Part shown: positions 31,311-41,312 of the stretch, piece after piece
Numbering within the stretch: the stretch's first letter is position 1
How the letters are laid out: each line of letters starts with the position of its first letter
Assembly (NCBI RefSeq): GCF_042186555.1
Contig: NC_133328.1
Location: forward strand, 57,955,431-58,019,430
Source of the DNA: Aquarana catesbeiana
Taxonomy: Eukaryota; Chordata; Amphibia; Anura; Ranidae
DNA length: 64,000 nt
Reading direction: 5' to 3'
Made by a program: the position numbers and the translations under genes
The notes under the pieces: model-generated
What the model was told of the DNA's origin: nothing
The model's input: the letters and a program-made list of their open reading frames with translations, nothing else
Databases searched by the model: none

Positions 31311-34300
31311 CAGCAAGTAGGTGAAGCCGAATTTAATCGACGATCCTACAAGGCCGAGCAGAGGGTACCCCACAGGGGCCAAGTGGCTTGGGCAGATCAA
31401 AATGCCTATCAACGTCCCAGCTGGGCAGCAGAGACACCCCTAAGGGCTAAAGTCGACGTGACACTTGATCATGGCCAACAAGGCCAAGAAGCGATAATGC
31501 TGGAATGGAAAAAGGTGAGTAAGGTGGATCGCAGTCTCTATCCTTGTGGGGACTAAGCCTCTAACCCAATAGCAGCAAGTAGGTGAAGCCGAATTTAATT
31601 GACGATTCTACAAGGCCGAGCAGAGGGTACCCCTCAGGGACCAAATTGCTTGGGCAGATCAAAGTGCCTATCAACGTCCCAGCTGGGCAGCAGGGACACC
31701 CCTAAGGGCTACAGTCGACGTGACACTTGATCATGGCCAAAGCGGCAGAGAAGCTATAATGCTGGAATGGAAAAAGATGTTAGTAGGGTGGATCGCAGTC
31801 TCGTTCCGTGTGGGGACAAAGCCTCTAACCCAATAGCAGCAAGTAGGTGAAGCCAAATTTAATCGACGATCCTACAAGGCCAAGCAGAGGGTACCCCACA
31901 GGGAACAAGTGGCTTGGGCAGATCAAAGTGCCTATCAACGTCCCAGTTTGGCAGCAGGGATACCCCTAAGGGCTAAAGTCGACGTGACACTTGATCATGG
32001 CCAACAAGGCCGAGAAGCGATAATGCTGGAATGGCAAAAGAGGTTAGTAGGGTGGATCGCAGTCTCGTTCCATGTGGGGACTAAGCCTCTAACCCAATAG
32101 CAGCAAGTAGGTGAAGCCGAATTTAATCGACGATCCTACAAGGCCGAGCAGAGGGTACCCCACAGGGACCAAGTGGATTGGGCAGATCAAAATGCCTATC
32201 AACGTCCCAGCTGGGAAGCAGAGACACCCCTAAGGGCTAAAGTCAACGTGACACTTGATCATGCCCAACAAGGCCGAGAAGCGATAATGCTGGAATGGAA
32301 AAACATGTTAGTAGGGTGGATCGCAGTCTCGTTCCGTGTGGGGACTAAGCCTCTAACCTAATAGCAGCAAGTAAGTGAAGCCGAATTTAATCGACGATCC
32401 TACAAGGCCGAGCAGAGGGTACCCCACAGGGGCCAAGTGGCTTGGGCAGATCAAAATGCCTATCAACGTCCCAGCTGGGCAGCAGAGACACCCCTAAGGG
32501 CTAAAGTCGACGTGACACTTGATCATGGCCAACAAGGCCAAGAAGCGATAATGCTGGAATGGAAAAAGGTGAGTAAGGTGGATCGCAGTCTCTATCCTTG
32601 TGGGGACTAAGCCTCTAACCCAATAGCAGCAAGTAGGTGAAGCCGAATTTAATTGACGATTCTACAAGGCCGAGCAGAGGGTACCCCTCAGGGACCAAAT
32701 TGCTTGGGCAGATCAAAGTGCCTATCAACGTCCCAGCTGGGCAGCAGGGACACCCCTAAGGGCTAAAGTCGACGTGACACTTGATCATGGCCAAAGCGGC
32801 AGAGAAGCTATAATGCTGGAATGGAAAAAGATGTTAGTAGGGTGGATCGCAGTCTCGTTCCGTGTGGGGACAAAGCCTCTAACCCAATAGCAGCAAGTAG
32901 GTGAAGCCAAATTTAATCGACGATCCTACAAGGCCAAGCAGAGGGTACCCCACAGGGAACAAGTGGCTTGGGCAGATCAAAGTGCCTATCAACGTCCCAG
33001 TTTGGCAGCAGGGATACCCCTAAGGGCTAAAGTCGACGTGACACTTGATCATGGCCAACAAGGCCGAGAAGCGATAATGCTGGAATGGCAAAAGAGGTTA
33101 GTAGGGTGGATTGCAGTCTCGTTCCATGTGGGGACTAAGCCTCTAACCCAATAGCAGCAAGTAGGTGAAGCCGAATTTAATCGACGATCCTACAAGGCCG
33201 AGCAGAGGGTACCCCACAGGGACCAAGTGGATTGGGCAGATCAAAATGCCTATCAACGTCCCAGCTGGGAAGCAGAGACACCCCTAAGGGCTAAAGTCAA
33301 CGTGACACTTGATCATGGCCAACAAGGCCGAGAAGCGATAATGCTGGAATGGAAAAACATGTTAGTAGGGTGGATCGCAGTCTCGTTCCGTGTGGGGACT
33401 AAGCCTCTAACCTAATAGCAGCAAGTAAGTGAAGCCGAATTTAATCGACGATCCTACAAGGCCGAGCAGAGGGTACCCCACAGGGACCAAGTGGCTTGGG
33501 CAGATAAAAGTGCCTATCAACGTCCCAGCTTGGCAGCAGGGACACCCCTAAGGGCTAAAGTCGACGTGACTCTTGATCATGGCCAACAAGGCCGAGAAGC
33601 GATAATGCTGGAATGGCAAAAGAGGTTAGTAGGGTGGATCGCAGTCTCGTTCCATATGGGGAATAAGCCTCTAACCCAATAGCAGCAAGTAGGTGAAGCC
33701 AAATTTAATCGACGATCCTACAAGGCCAAGCAGAGGGTACTCCACAGGGACCAAGTGGCTTGGGCAGATCAAAATGCCTATCAACGTCCCAGCTGGGCAG
33801 CAGGGACACCCCTAAGGGCTAAAGTCAACGTGACACTTGATCATGGCCAAAACGGCAGCGAAGCGATAATGCTGGAATGGAAAAAGATGTTAGTAGGGTG
33901 GATCGCAGTCTCGTTCCATGTGGGGACTAAGCCTCTAACCCAATAGCAGCAAGTAGGTGAAGCCAAATTTAATCGACGATCCTACAAGGCCGAGCAGAGG
34001 GTACTCCACAGGGACCAAGTGGCTTGGGCAGATCAAAATGCCTATCAACGTCCCAGCTGGGCAGCAGGGACACCCCTAAGGGCTAAAGTCAACGTGACAC
34101 TTGATCATGGCCAAAACGGCAGCGAAGCGATAATGCTGGAATGGAAAAAGATGTTAGTAGGGTGGATCACAGTCTCGTTCCATGTGGGGAATAAGCCTCT
34201 AACCCAATAGCAGCAAGTAGGTGAAGCCAAATTTAATCGACGATCCTACAAGGCCGAGCAGAGGGTACCCCACAGGGACCAAGTGGCTTGGGCAGATCAA

Positions 34301-36691
34301 AATGCCTGTCAACGTCCCAGCTGGGCAGCAGAGACATCCCTAAGGGCTAAAGTCGACGTGACACTTGATCATGGCCAACAAGGCCGAGAAGCGATAATGC
34401 TGGAATGGAAAAAGGTGAGTAAGGTGGATCACAGTCTCTTTCCGTGTGGGGACTAAGCCTCTAACCCAATAGCAGCAAGTAGGTGAAGCCGAATTTAATC
34501 GATGATCCTACAAGGCCGAGCAGAGGGTACCCCACAGGGACCAAATGGCTTGGGCAGATCAAAGTGCCTATCAACGTCCCAGCTGGGCAGAAGGGACACC
34601 CCTAAGGGCTAAAATCGACGTGACACTTGATCATGGCCAAAAAGGCAAAGAAGCGATAATGCTGGAATGGAAAAAGATGTTAGTAGGGTGGATTGCAGTC
34701 TCGTTCCCTGTGGAGACTAAGCCTCTAACCCAATAGCAGCAAGTAGGTGAAGCCAAATTTAATCGACGATCTTACAAGGCCGAGCAGAGGGTACCCCACA
34801 GGGACCAAGTGGCTTGGGCAGATCAAAATACCTATCAACGTCCCAGCTGGGCAGCAGAGACACCCCTAAGGGCTAAAGTCGACGTGACACTTGATCATGG
34901 CCAACAAGGCCGAGAAGCGATAATGTTGGAATGGAAAAACGTGAGTAAGGTGGATCGCAGTCTCTTTCCGTGTGGGGACTAAGCCTCTAACCCAATAGCA
35001 GCAAGTAGGTGAAGCCGAATTTAATCGACGATCCTACAAGGCCGAGCAGAGGGTACCCCACTGGGACCAAATGGCTTGGGCAGATCAAAGTGCCTATCAA
35101 CGTCCCAGCTGGGCAGCAGGGACATCCCTAAGGGCTAAAGTCGACGGGACACTTGATCATGGCCAAAAAGGCAAAGAAGCGATAATGCTGGAATGGAAAA
35201 AGATGTTAGTAGGGTGGATCGCAGTCTCGTTCCGTGTGGGGCCTAAGCCTCTAACCCAATAGCAGCAAGTAGGTGAAGCCGAATTTAATCGACGATCCTA
35301 CAACGTCAAACAGAGGGTACCCCACAGGGACCAAGTGGCTTGGGCAGATCAAAATGCCTATCAACGTCCCAGCTAGGCAGCAGGGACACCCCTAGGGGCT
35401 AAAGTGGACGTGACACTTGATCATGGCCAACAAGGCCGAGAAGCGATAATGCTGGAATGGAAAAAGATGTTAGTAGGGTTGATCGCAGTCTCGTTCCGTG
35501 TGGGGACTAAGCCTCTAACCCAACAGCAGCAAGTAGGTGAAGCCGAATTCAATCGACGATCCTACAAGGCCGAGCAGAGGGTACCCCACAGGGACCAAGT
35601 GGCTTGGGCAGATCAAAGTGCCTATCAACGTCCCAGCTTAGCAGCAGGGACACCCCTTAGGGCTAAAGTCGACGTGACACTTGAATATGGCCAACAAGGC
35701 CGAGAAGCGATAATGCTGGAATGGCAAAAGAGGTTAGTAGTGTGGGTCGCAGTCTCGTTCCATGTGGGGACTAAGCCTCTATCCCAATAGCAGCAAGTAG
35801 GTGAAGCCGAATTTAATCGACGATCCTACAAGGCCGAGCAGAGGGTACCCCACAGGGGCCAAGTGGCTTGGGCAGATCAAAATGCCTATCAACGTCCCAG
35901 CTGGGCAGCAGAGACACCCCTAAGGGCTAAAGTCGACGTGACACTTGATCATGGCCAACAAGGCCAAGAAGCGATAATGCTGGAATGGAAAAAGGTGAGT
36001 AAGGTGGATCGCAGTCTCTATCCTTGTGGGGACTAAGCCTCTAACCCAATAGCAGCAAGTAGGTGAAGCCGAATTTAATTGACGATTCTACAAGGCCGAG
36101 CAGAGGGTACCCCTCAGGGACCAAATTGCTTGGGCAGATCAAAGTGCCTATCAACGTCCCAGCTGGGCAGCAGGGACACCCCTAAGGGCTAAAGTCGACG
36201 TGACACTTGATCATGGCCAAAGCGGCAGAGAAGCTATAATGCTGGAATGGAAAAAGATGTTAGTAGGGTGGATCGCAGTCTCGTTCCGTGTGGGGACAAA
36301 GCCTCTAACCCAATAGCAGCAAGTAGGTGAAGCCAAATTTAATCGACGATCCTACAAGGCCAAGCAGAGGGTACCCCACAGGGAACAAGTGGCTTGGGCA
36401 GATCAAAGTGCCTATCAACGTCCCAGTTTGGCAGCAGGGATACCCCTAAGGGCTAAAGTCGACGTGACACTTGATCATGGCCAACAAGGCCGAGAAGCGA
36501 TAATGCTGGAATGGCAAAAGAGGTTAGTAGGGTGGATCGCAGTCTCGTTCCATGTGGGGACTAAGCCTCTAACCCAATAGCAGCAAGTAGGTGAAGCCGA
36601 ATTTAATCGACGATCCTACAAGGCCGAGCAGAGGGTACCCCACAGGGACCAAGTGGATTGGGCAGATCAAAATGCCTATCAACGTCCCAGC

Positions 36692-36766
36692 TGGGAAGCA
36701 GGGACACCCCTAAGGGCTAAAGTCGAAGTGACACTTGATCATGGCCAAAACGGCAGAGAAGCGATA
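36692..36766. repeat. Chimeric monomer marking an unequal crossover
   Basis: The left part matches the monomer type with GTGGATTGGG and CTGGGAAGCAG (as at 32,173). The right part matches the type with GGGACACCCC and GTCGAAGTGACAC (as at 28,221). The diagnostic bases are 36,696 (left type) and 36,702 (right type), so the exchange maps to a 5-bp interval. It is the junction of the 8,432-bp duplication. Confidence 0.88.
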
Positions 36767-36948
36767 AAGAAAAGCCTGGAGCAACAGCATGCAATGCTGT
36801 AGGCAAAGGGCGAACATGACAGTGGGAACAGGGTAAGGGATAATGATAGAGGGTTATGGTGGAGCCGAGGGGGAGGGAGAATTAGGGGAGGGGACAGTTA
36901 AAAGGGCTTCCCGCTCTGGGAGGGACAGCAGAAGATCGTGGAAAGTTC
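36767..36948 (+). repeat. Ngaro split direct repeat A1
   Basis: Identical to A2 (42,451-42,632) except GGGATAATG here against GGGTTAATG there. It probably contains the promoter, because the Gag ATG lies 23 bp beyond its end. It includes the small palindrome ACAGCAT-GCA-ATGCTGT at 36,784-36,800, a candidate recombinase-binding or end-recognition site (inference). Confidence 0.95.
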
Positions 36949-36971
36949 AGTGAGAAGGTCAGTGTCCCAAC

Positions 36972-38849
36972 ATGTCTGAGTTAGACAGGCTTATGGCTCA
37001 GCTAAGGGAGGAAGCGTCGGTGCGGGGTGCGGGGTGGCTGCAGGATACGATCGCAGCCGCGATCCGGGGTCCCAATACACAGGCTAGGGAGGGGGAGAGA
37101 GGCGGCACCAGAGCGCGCCGTTCCCGACCGCCTGAGCGGTTCTCCCCGGACCGCGTCCTACCTTCACAGCGGCACCCGGGTGTTATGGAGGCCAGTGTCC
37201 AGGGAGGCCCTCCAGCTAAAAGAGCGGCAGGAAGAGAGCGGGTCAGCGGGCGGGCGGCCCCGACAGGTCAGGAGAAGAGCCCAGCAGTAGAACGGACGGG
37301 AGAGAGGCCTACTTACAGGAGGCATGCGGAGAGTGCGAGCCCCGCCCCCAGGAAGAACTCTGCCATCGCTCACGCGGCCATGCCAGTAGGGGTCCCTGGG
37401 CTTTCTGCTTCGTCGGCAGGGGACAGGCAGACAAGAGGAAGGAGCAAGACTGGCTTACCACCAACCGGAGCGGAGGCCGACAGGACTGCGGTAACACACA
37501 CCGGTCCTGGAAAGGCTGTCCGGAAATCAACGGGAGGATTCGCTGCGCGGAGGAAGGAAAGGATTGCGGGTAGTGCGGCAGCCGCGGTCAACATCCCGGG
37601 CGGGCCAGTATCTGATGCGGGAGAAGAATCGGGTCGGAGCGGGGGAGAAGAGATGTCCGGATCGGAAGAGGAGACGGCCCAGCTGCCCAGGAGGATGGGG
37701 CCAGGAGAAAGCAGACGGTCGGCTGATGGGGCGACACCTATGCAGCCCGGTGAGTTACCACATGATATTGCAAATGCTAGTTTAAATAATGCAACAGTGT
37801 CAGGAGCTGGGGTTGGAGGATCGGTGGAAAGTAGGGTAGGAACTGACATGGGGGGAGGTGCTTCGGGATTTTTGGGGTTTCTGACAGGAATTAAGGAGCT
37901 TGTGCAGAGGCTGGAGGCGGCAGAGAAGCCGGCGGGGGGGCCAATAGCTGCATGGGTACCGCAGACGGGGAAGGAATTGGATAACGCAGGGCGGGGGGCC
38001 GCCATACCTACAGTTGCAGCTGAGGTCACGGTGCCAGCGCAGGAGGCCGTGGCGAGCGTAGCGGCGCAGGGGAAGGACAAAGCGGCGCCGTCAGGGGAGG
38101 CTGCGGCGAGAAAAGATATTGTTAGGCTGGCGGACGCAGCTCGCTGCGAGGTGTACGTGTGCTACGAAGGACCGTTGGGGGCTCACCTGAAACAGGAGGT
38201 TCGGGAAAAATTATGGAAGGGTGAGTATGTAGAAATATTTTCATTATTGCCCTTGGAAAAATTCAATCTTGATAGAGTTAAGCCGGATGATTCCAAAAAG
38301 GAGGACGAGGAGAAGAGGAGGTATAGGCTGATACCTAGGACATTTACGAATTGGTTGCAAGCGTTTGCAATCATGGCTAGTGTGATAGGGGAGAAACAGC
38401 CGGAACATTGTTCGGCGCTTTTCTGCTATCAGGACGCGATAGGGGAAGCGTACAGAGTATACGGGGGTACGGCATGGTTGAGGTACGATGAACAGTTCAG
38501 GCAGCGGAGAGCAGTGCGCCCGGAACTACGTTGGGACCACAAAGACATCAGCCTGTGGATGCGTTTGATGACGACGGCGAGGGCACCGAATCAGTTTTTT
38601 CAGGGGGGAGCCGGTGGACCGTCAACCCAGGGACATGCGGCTGGAAACAAAAAAGGGGTCTGTTGGCAGTACAACTCAGGGGTCTGCAGGTTCGGAGGAT
38701 CATGTAAGTTTAAACACGAATGCTCCGGCTGCGGGGGAACACATCCGTCATCCAGGTGTTTTAAGCAGGGAAAAGGTCGTCAGGGAGAAGCTGGGAACAA
38801 AAGGGAGGACTCCGGTGATGGTGGAAAAGATGCGACCGTTTCTCGGTAA
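36972..38849 (+). CDS. Ngaro Gag-like protein (625 aa)
   Basis: This is the first ORF of the retrotransposon, starting at an ATG (MSELDRLMAQL) 23 bp after repeat A1. The first ~370 residues are low complexity, rich in Ala, Gly, Arg and Pro. A more ordered region around residues 385-540 (for example YEGPLGAHLKQEV and GEYVEIFSLLP) resembles the conserved C-terminal part of DIRS-order Gag proteins. Near the C-terminus are a CCCH finger (Cys564, Cys572, Cys578, His582) and a CCHC-like knuckle (Cys584, Cys587, His591, Cys596), which would bind RNA. Its expected role is packaging element RNA. The last 236 bp overlap the RT frame, which is offset by +1, so RT may be made by frameshifting or by reinitiation. 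Confidence 0.88.
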   Translation: MSELDRLMAQLREEASVRGAGWLQDTIAAAIRGPNTQAREGERGGTRARRSRPPERFSPDRVLPSQRHPGVMEASVQGGPPAKRAAGRERVSGRAAPTGQEKSPAVERTGERPTYRRHAESASPAPRKNSAIAHAAMPVGVPGLSASSAGDRQTRGRSKTGLPPTGAEADRTAVTHTGPGKAVRKSTGGFAARRKERIAGSAAAAVNIPGGPVSDAGEESGRSGGEEMSGSEEETAQLPRRMGPGESRRSADGATPMQPGELPHDIANASLNNATVSGAGVGGSVESRVGTDMGGGASGFLGFLTGIKELVQRLEAAEKPAGGPIAAWVPQTGKELDNAGRGAAIPTVAAEVTVPAQEAVASVAAQGKDKAAPSGEAAARKDIVRLADAARCEVYVCYEGPLGAHLKQEVREKLWKGEYVEIFSLLPLEKFNLDRVKPDDSKKEDEEKRRYRLIPRTFTNWLQAFAIMASVIGEKQPEHCSALFCYQDAIGEAYRVYGGTAWLRYDEQFRQRRAVRPELRWDHKDISLWMRLMTTARAPNQFFQGGAGGPSTQGHAAGNKKGVCWQYNSGVCRFGGSCKFKHECSGCGGTHPSSRCFKQGKGRQGEAGNKREDSGDGGKDATVSR

Positions 38850-40419
38850 GTACCCCGACAAACAAGCAGCACGGCTATTAGAAGAAGGTTTTACGGTAGG
38901 ATTTAGGATTCCATGCAATTTAGCAGCTGTCCCCCCAGTACCCAAAAATTTAAAGTCAGCCTTGCAACATCCGGAAGTGGTTTTGGAAAAACTACAGAAG
39001 GAGGTTGCATTGGGTAGAATGAGTGGACCTTTTCCAGTGGCGCCAGTGGCGGATTTGGTGGTATCACCTTTAGGTGTGGTGCCCAAAAAAGAGCCCAATA
39101 AATTTAGGCTCATTCACCACTTATCCTTCCCAAAAGGGGGATCCGTGAATGATGCCATTGACCAAGACGCGTGCTCAGTGACGTATACGTCGTTTGATGC
39201 CGCGGTAAGGTGGGTGCGCCACTATGGAAAAGGGGCATTGATGGCAAAGGCAGATGTGGAATCAGCTTTTCGACTGCTGCCAGTGCACCCCGAGAGCTTT
39301 CGGCTACTGGGGTGTCATTGGAATGGTGGATTCTACATTGATCAATGCCTACCGATGGGTTGTTCGGTATCGTGTGCGCTGTTCGAACAATTCAGCTCCT
39401 TCGTAGAGTGGGTAGTAAGGGATGTATCCGGAGTGAATTCGCTAATTCACTACTTGGATGATTTTTTATGCATTGGCCCGGCGGATTCTAGAGTCTGTGC
39501 AGTGCTACTAGCGTCATTGCAGCACATAGCAGAAAAATTTGGCATTCCATTGGCAGCTGAAAAGACGGAGGGACCCTGCTCGGTCATCACGTTCTTGGGT
39601 ATTGTATTAGATTCGGATGCGATGGAATGCAGATTACCGGAGGAGAAATTGGAAGATTTGAGGAGGGAAGTGGCAGGTTTGATAGGTCTGAAAAAGGTAC
39701 AACTGAGAAGGTTACAATCGGTTTTGGGCAAACTGAATTTTGCTTGCCGCATATTACCGATGGGGAGAGTGTTTAGTCGCCGGCTGGCGGCCAGCACGAG
39801 CGGGATCAAATCCCCAAAACATTTTGTACGTTTAGTTAAAACACATAGGGAGGATCTCAGGGTCTGGAATACCTTTCTGGAATCCTTTAACGGTAGGGCA
39901 ATGTGGATGTCGGGTCCAGTCAGTAATTTTGACTTGGAACTATTCACTGATGCCGCTGGATCAACAGGTTTTGGGGCGTTCTTTCAAGGGCAATGGAGCG
40001 CAGGCCCATGGCCTCAATCGTGGGTAAAAGAAGGTTTCACGAAGAATCTGGTTTTGCTGGAACTGTTTCCAGTGGTACTGGCAGTGGAGTTATGGGGCGC
40101 ATCGTTCAGGGATCTGAAAGTGCGTTTTCATGGGGACAACATGGGGGTGGTGCAAGTGATAAACAGGGTCACGGCGTCATCTCCGCCGGTGATCAGGATG
40201 CTGCAACACTTAGTGTTAAGATGCTTACAACTGAATGTCTTCATTCATGCTGTTCACTTACCGGGGGTGGAGAACGTAATTGCTGATGCGTTGTCTCGCT
40301 TCCAGTGGGACAGGTTCAGAGAGTTGGCGCCGGAAGCGGAGCAACAGGGGGTGCCTTGTCCAGACTGGCTGTGGGAGATTGCACTGGAGTCGTCGAGGGA
40401 TGGATTAAGCGGTCGGTAA
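38614..40419 (+). CDS. Ngaro reverse transcriptase - RNase H (601-codon frame)
   Basis: This polyprotein copies the element RNA into DNA. RT motifs are GVVPKKEPNKFRLIHHLS (residues 154-171), KADVESAF with Asp214, QCLPMGCSVS, and the catalytic YLDD box at 280-283, followed by FLGIVLD. RNase H follows with Asp446 (FTDAAG), Glu483 (LLELFP), Asp508 (FHGDNMG) and Asp558 (IADALSR), a full D-E-D-D set. The frame opens at a GTG. The first ATG is at codon 8, and the recognisable protein starts near residue 55, so the start is uncertain and the first ~80 codons overlap Gag. The stop TAA (40,417-40,419) lies inside a GGTAAGT donor-like sequence. The recombinase frame overlaps the 3' end by 115 bp. Confidence 0.93.
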   Translation: MDRQPRDMRLETKKGSVGSTTQGSAGSEDHVSLNTNAPAAGEHIRHPGVLSREKVVREKLGTKGRTPVMVEKMRPFLGKYPDKQAARLLEEGFTVGFRIPCNLAAVPPVPKNLKSALQHPEVVLEKLQKEVALGRMSGPFPVAPVADLVVSPLGVVPKKEPNKFRLIHHLSFPKGGSVNDAIDQDACSVTYTSFDAAVRWVRHYGKGALMAKADVESAFRLLPVHPESFRLLGCHWNGGFYIDQCLPMGCSVSCALFEQFSSFVEWVVRDVSGVNSLIHYLDDFLCIGPADSRVCAVLLASLQHIAEKFGIPLAAEKTEGPCSVITFLGIVLDSDAMECRLPEEKLEDLRREVAGLIGLKKVQLRRLQSVLGKLNFACRILPMGRVFSRRLAASTSGIKSPKHFVRLVKTHREDLRVWNTFLESFNGRAMWMSGPVSNFDLELFTDAAGSTGFGAFFQGQWSAGPWPQSWVKEGFTKNLVLLELFPVVLAVELWGASFRDLKVRFHGDNMGVVQVINRVTASSPPVIRMLQHLVLRCLQLNVFIHAVHLPGVENVIADALSRFQWDRFRELAPEAEQQGVPCPDWLWEIALESSRDGLSGR

Positions 40420-41285
40420 GTGGGGCTACTTGGGCAGCATACAATAAGGTATGGCAGGAGTGGAGGTCCTTTGGGCGAGCGTTGAGGGAGGAACTTATAG
40501 GGCAGGGAGTGCGTTCGCTATTACTGTATTATCTGGCAAGAAAATTTAACGAGGGTGCGTCGGTATCTGCGATCAATATACAGCTAGCTGGTTTAGCTTT
40601 CCTTTTTAAGCTACAAGGGCAGCCCGACGTCACCAAGGATTTTTGGGTGAGACAGGCGTTGAAGGGTTATCGGAGGGCGGCGGTTCAGCGAGATTCGAGG
40701 AGACCAGTAACTTTTGAGATACTGGGGGGTATCGTGGAACAATTGATGGGGGTTTGTTCGTCTGATTACGAAGTTAGTCTGTTTAAGGTAGCTTTTGTAT
40801 TAGCATTTTTTGGTGCATTCAGGATAGGGGAGTTGGTCAGCCCTTCAAAAACAGTGCAAGGGGGAGTTGGGTTGAAGGAGGTTACACTTGAGGAGGACGG
40901 GGTATCGATATTCCTGCGGAAGTCTAAGACAGATCAGGAAGGGAGAGGCAGGATGGTGCGAGTTTATTCCATCCAGGGATCCCCTCAGTGCCCAGTGGGT
41001 GCAGTAAGGGAATTTTTGAAAGTTAGGCCGGACTGTCAGGGCCCTTTATTAATACATTCAAATGGAGATATGTTATCGCGTTTTCAGTTTATTGCTGTTT
41101 TTAGGAAATGTTTGCTTGGGCTGGGACTTGAGGAGCGGGATTTTTCATCACATTCATTCCGGATAGGAGCCGCAACAGAGGCGGCCAGATTGGGTATGGA
41201 TGTGGAAACAATAAAACGGATTGGGCGGTGGGAATCTAACAGATTTCAATCTTATGTGCGACCGCAACTAGCGGTAAGATTATAA
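40305..41285 (+). CDS. Ngaro tyrosine recombinase (integrase)
   Basis: This tyrosine recombinase would integrate the element without making a target duplication. Counted from the frame opening, the catalytic set is Arg173 (FGAFRIGELV), Lys206/Lys208 (FLRKSKTDQ), His283 and Arg286 (SHSFRIGAAT), Trp309 (GRWESNRF) and the nucleophile Tyr317 (FQSYVRP). Residues ~30-125 form the helical core-binding part (VEGWIKRSVSGATWAAYNKV). The frame opens at a GTG inside the RNase H region and has no suitable upstream ATG before the domain, so it is more likely expressed by -1 frameshift from RT, or from another transcript, than from its own start. The credible domain begins near 40,390. It ends 27 bp before the SGNH ORF. 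Confidence 0.93.
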   Translation: MGQVQRVGAGSGATGGALSRLAVGDCTGVVEGWIKRSVSGATWAAYNKVWQEWRSFGRALREELIGQGVRSLLLYYLARKFNEGASVSAINIQLAGLAFLFKLQGQPDVTKDFWVRQALKGYRRAAVQRDSRRPVTFEILGGIVEQLMGVCSSDYEVSLFKVAFVLAFFGAFRIGELVSPSKTVQGGVGLKEVTLEEDGVSIFLRKSKTDQEGRGRMVRVYSIQGSPQCPVGAVREFLKVRPDCQGPLLIHSNGDMLSRFQFIAVFRKCLLGLGLEERDFSSHSFRIGAATEAARLGMDVETIKRIGRWESNRFQSYVRPQLAVRL

Positions 41286-41312
41286 GGGGTTAGGTTTGTT
41301 TTTTGTGGTTTT

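Larger units (their letters stand above)
28270..36701. repeat. 8,432-bp satellite duplication, copy 1 (32 monomers)
   Basis: This segment repeats in tandem as 36,702-36,766 plus 43,185 to about 51,551, interrupted only by the Ngaro element. The offset across the element is a constant 14,850 bp (for example 28,485 with 43,335 and 36,389 with 51,239), which equals 8,432 plus the 6,418-bp element. I noticed only scattered single-base differences between the copies. Confidence 0.92.
25769..36766. repeat. Satellite array, middle block
   Basis: Same monomer and orientation as the left block, with about 42 monomers. Many carry AAACGGCAGCGAAGC, GCAGAGACACCCC or GGCCAAGCAGAGGG variants that are rare in the left block. 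There is a strong 1,054-bp repeat (31,909 with 32,963) and a 4,480-bp repeat (30,065 with 34,545, 31,909 with 36,389). A shortened monomer lies near 26,990-27,030, where TGGCTTGGGC jumps to CGAGAAGCGATAATG. No gene is seen. Confidence 0.97.

Noticed and set aside
37370..38080. 236-codon minus-strand frame antisense to Gag
   Set aside because: A GC-rich antisense shadow of the low-complexity Gag region with no recognisable domain.
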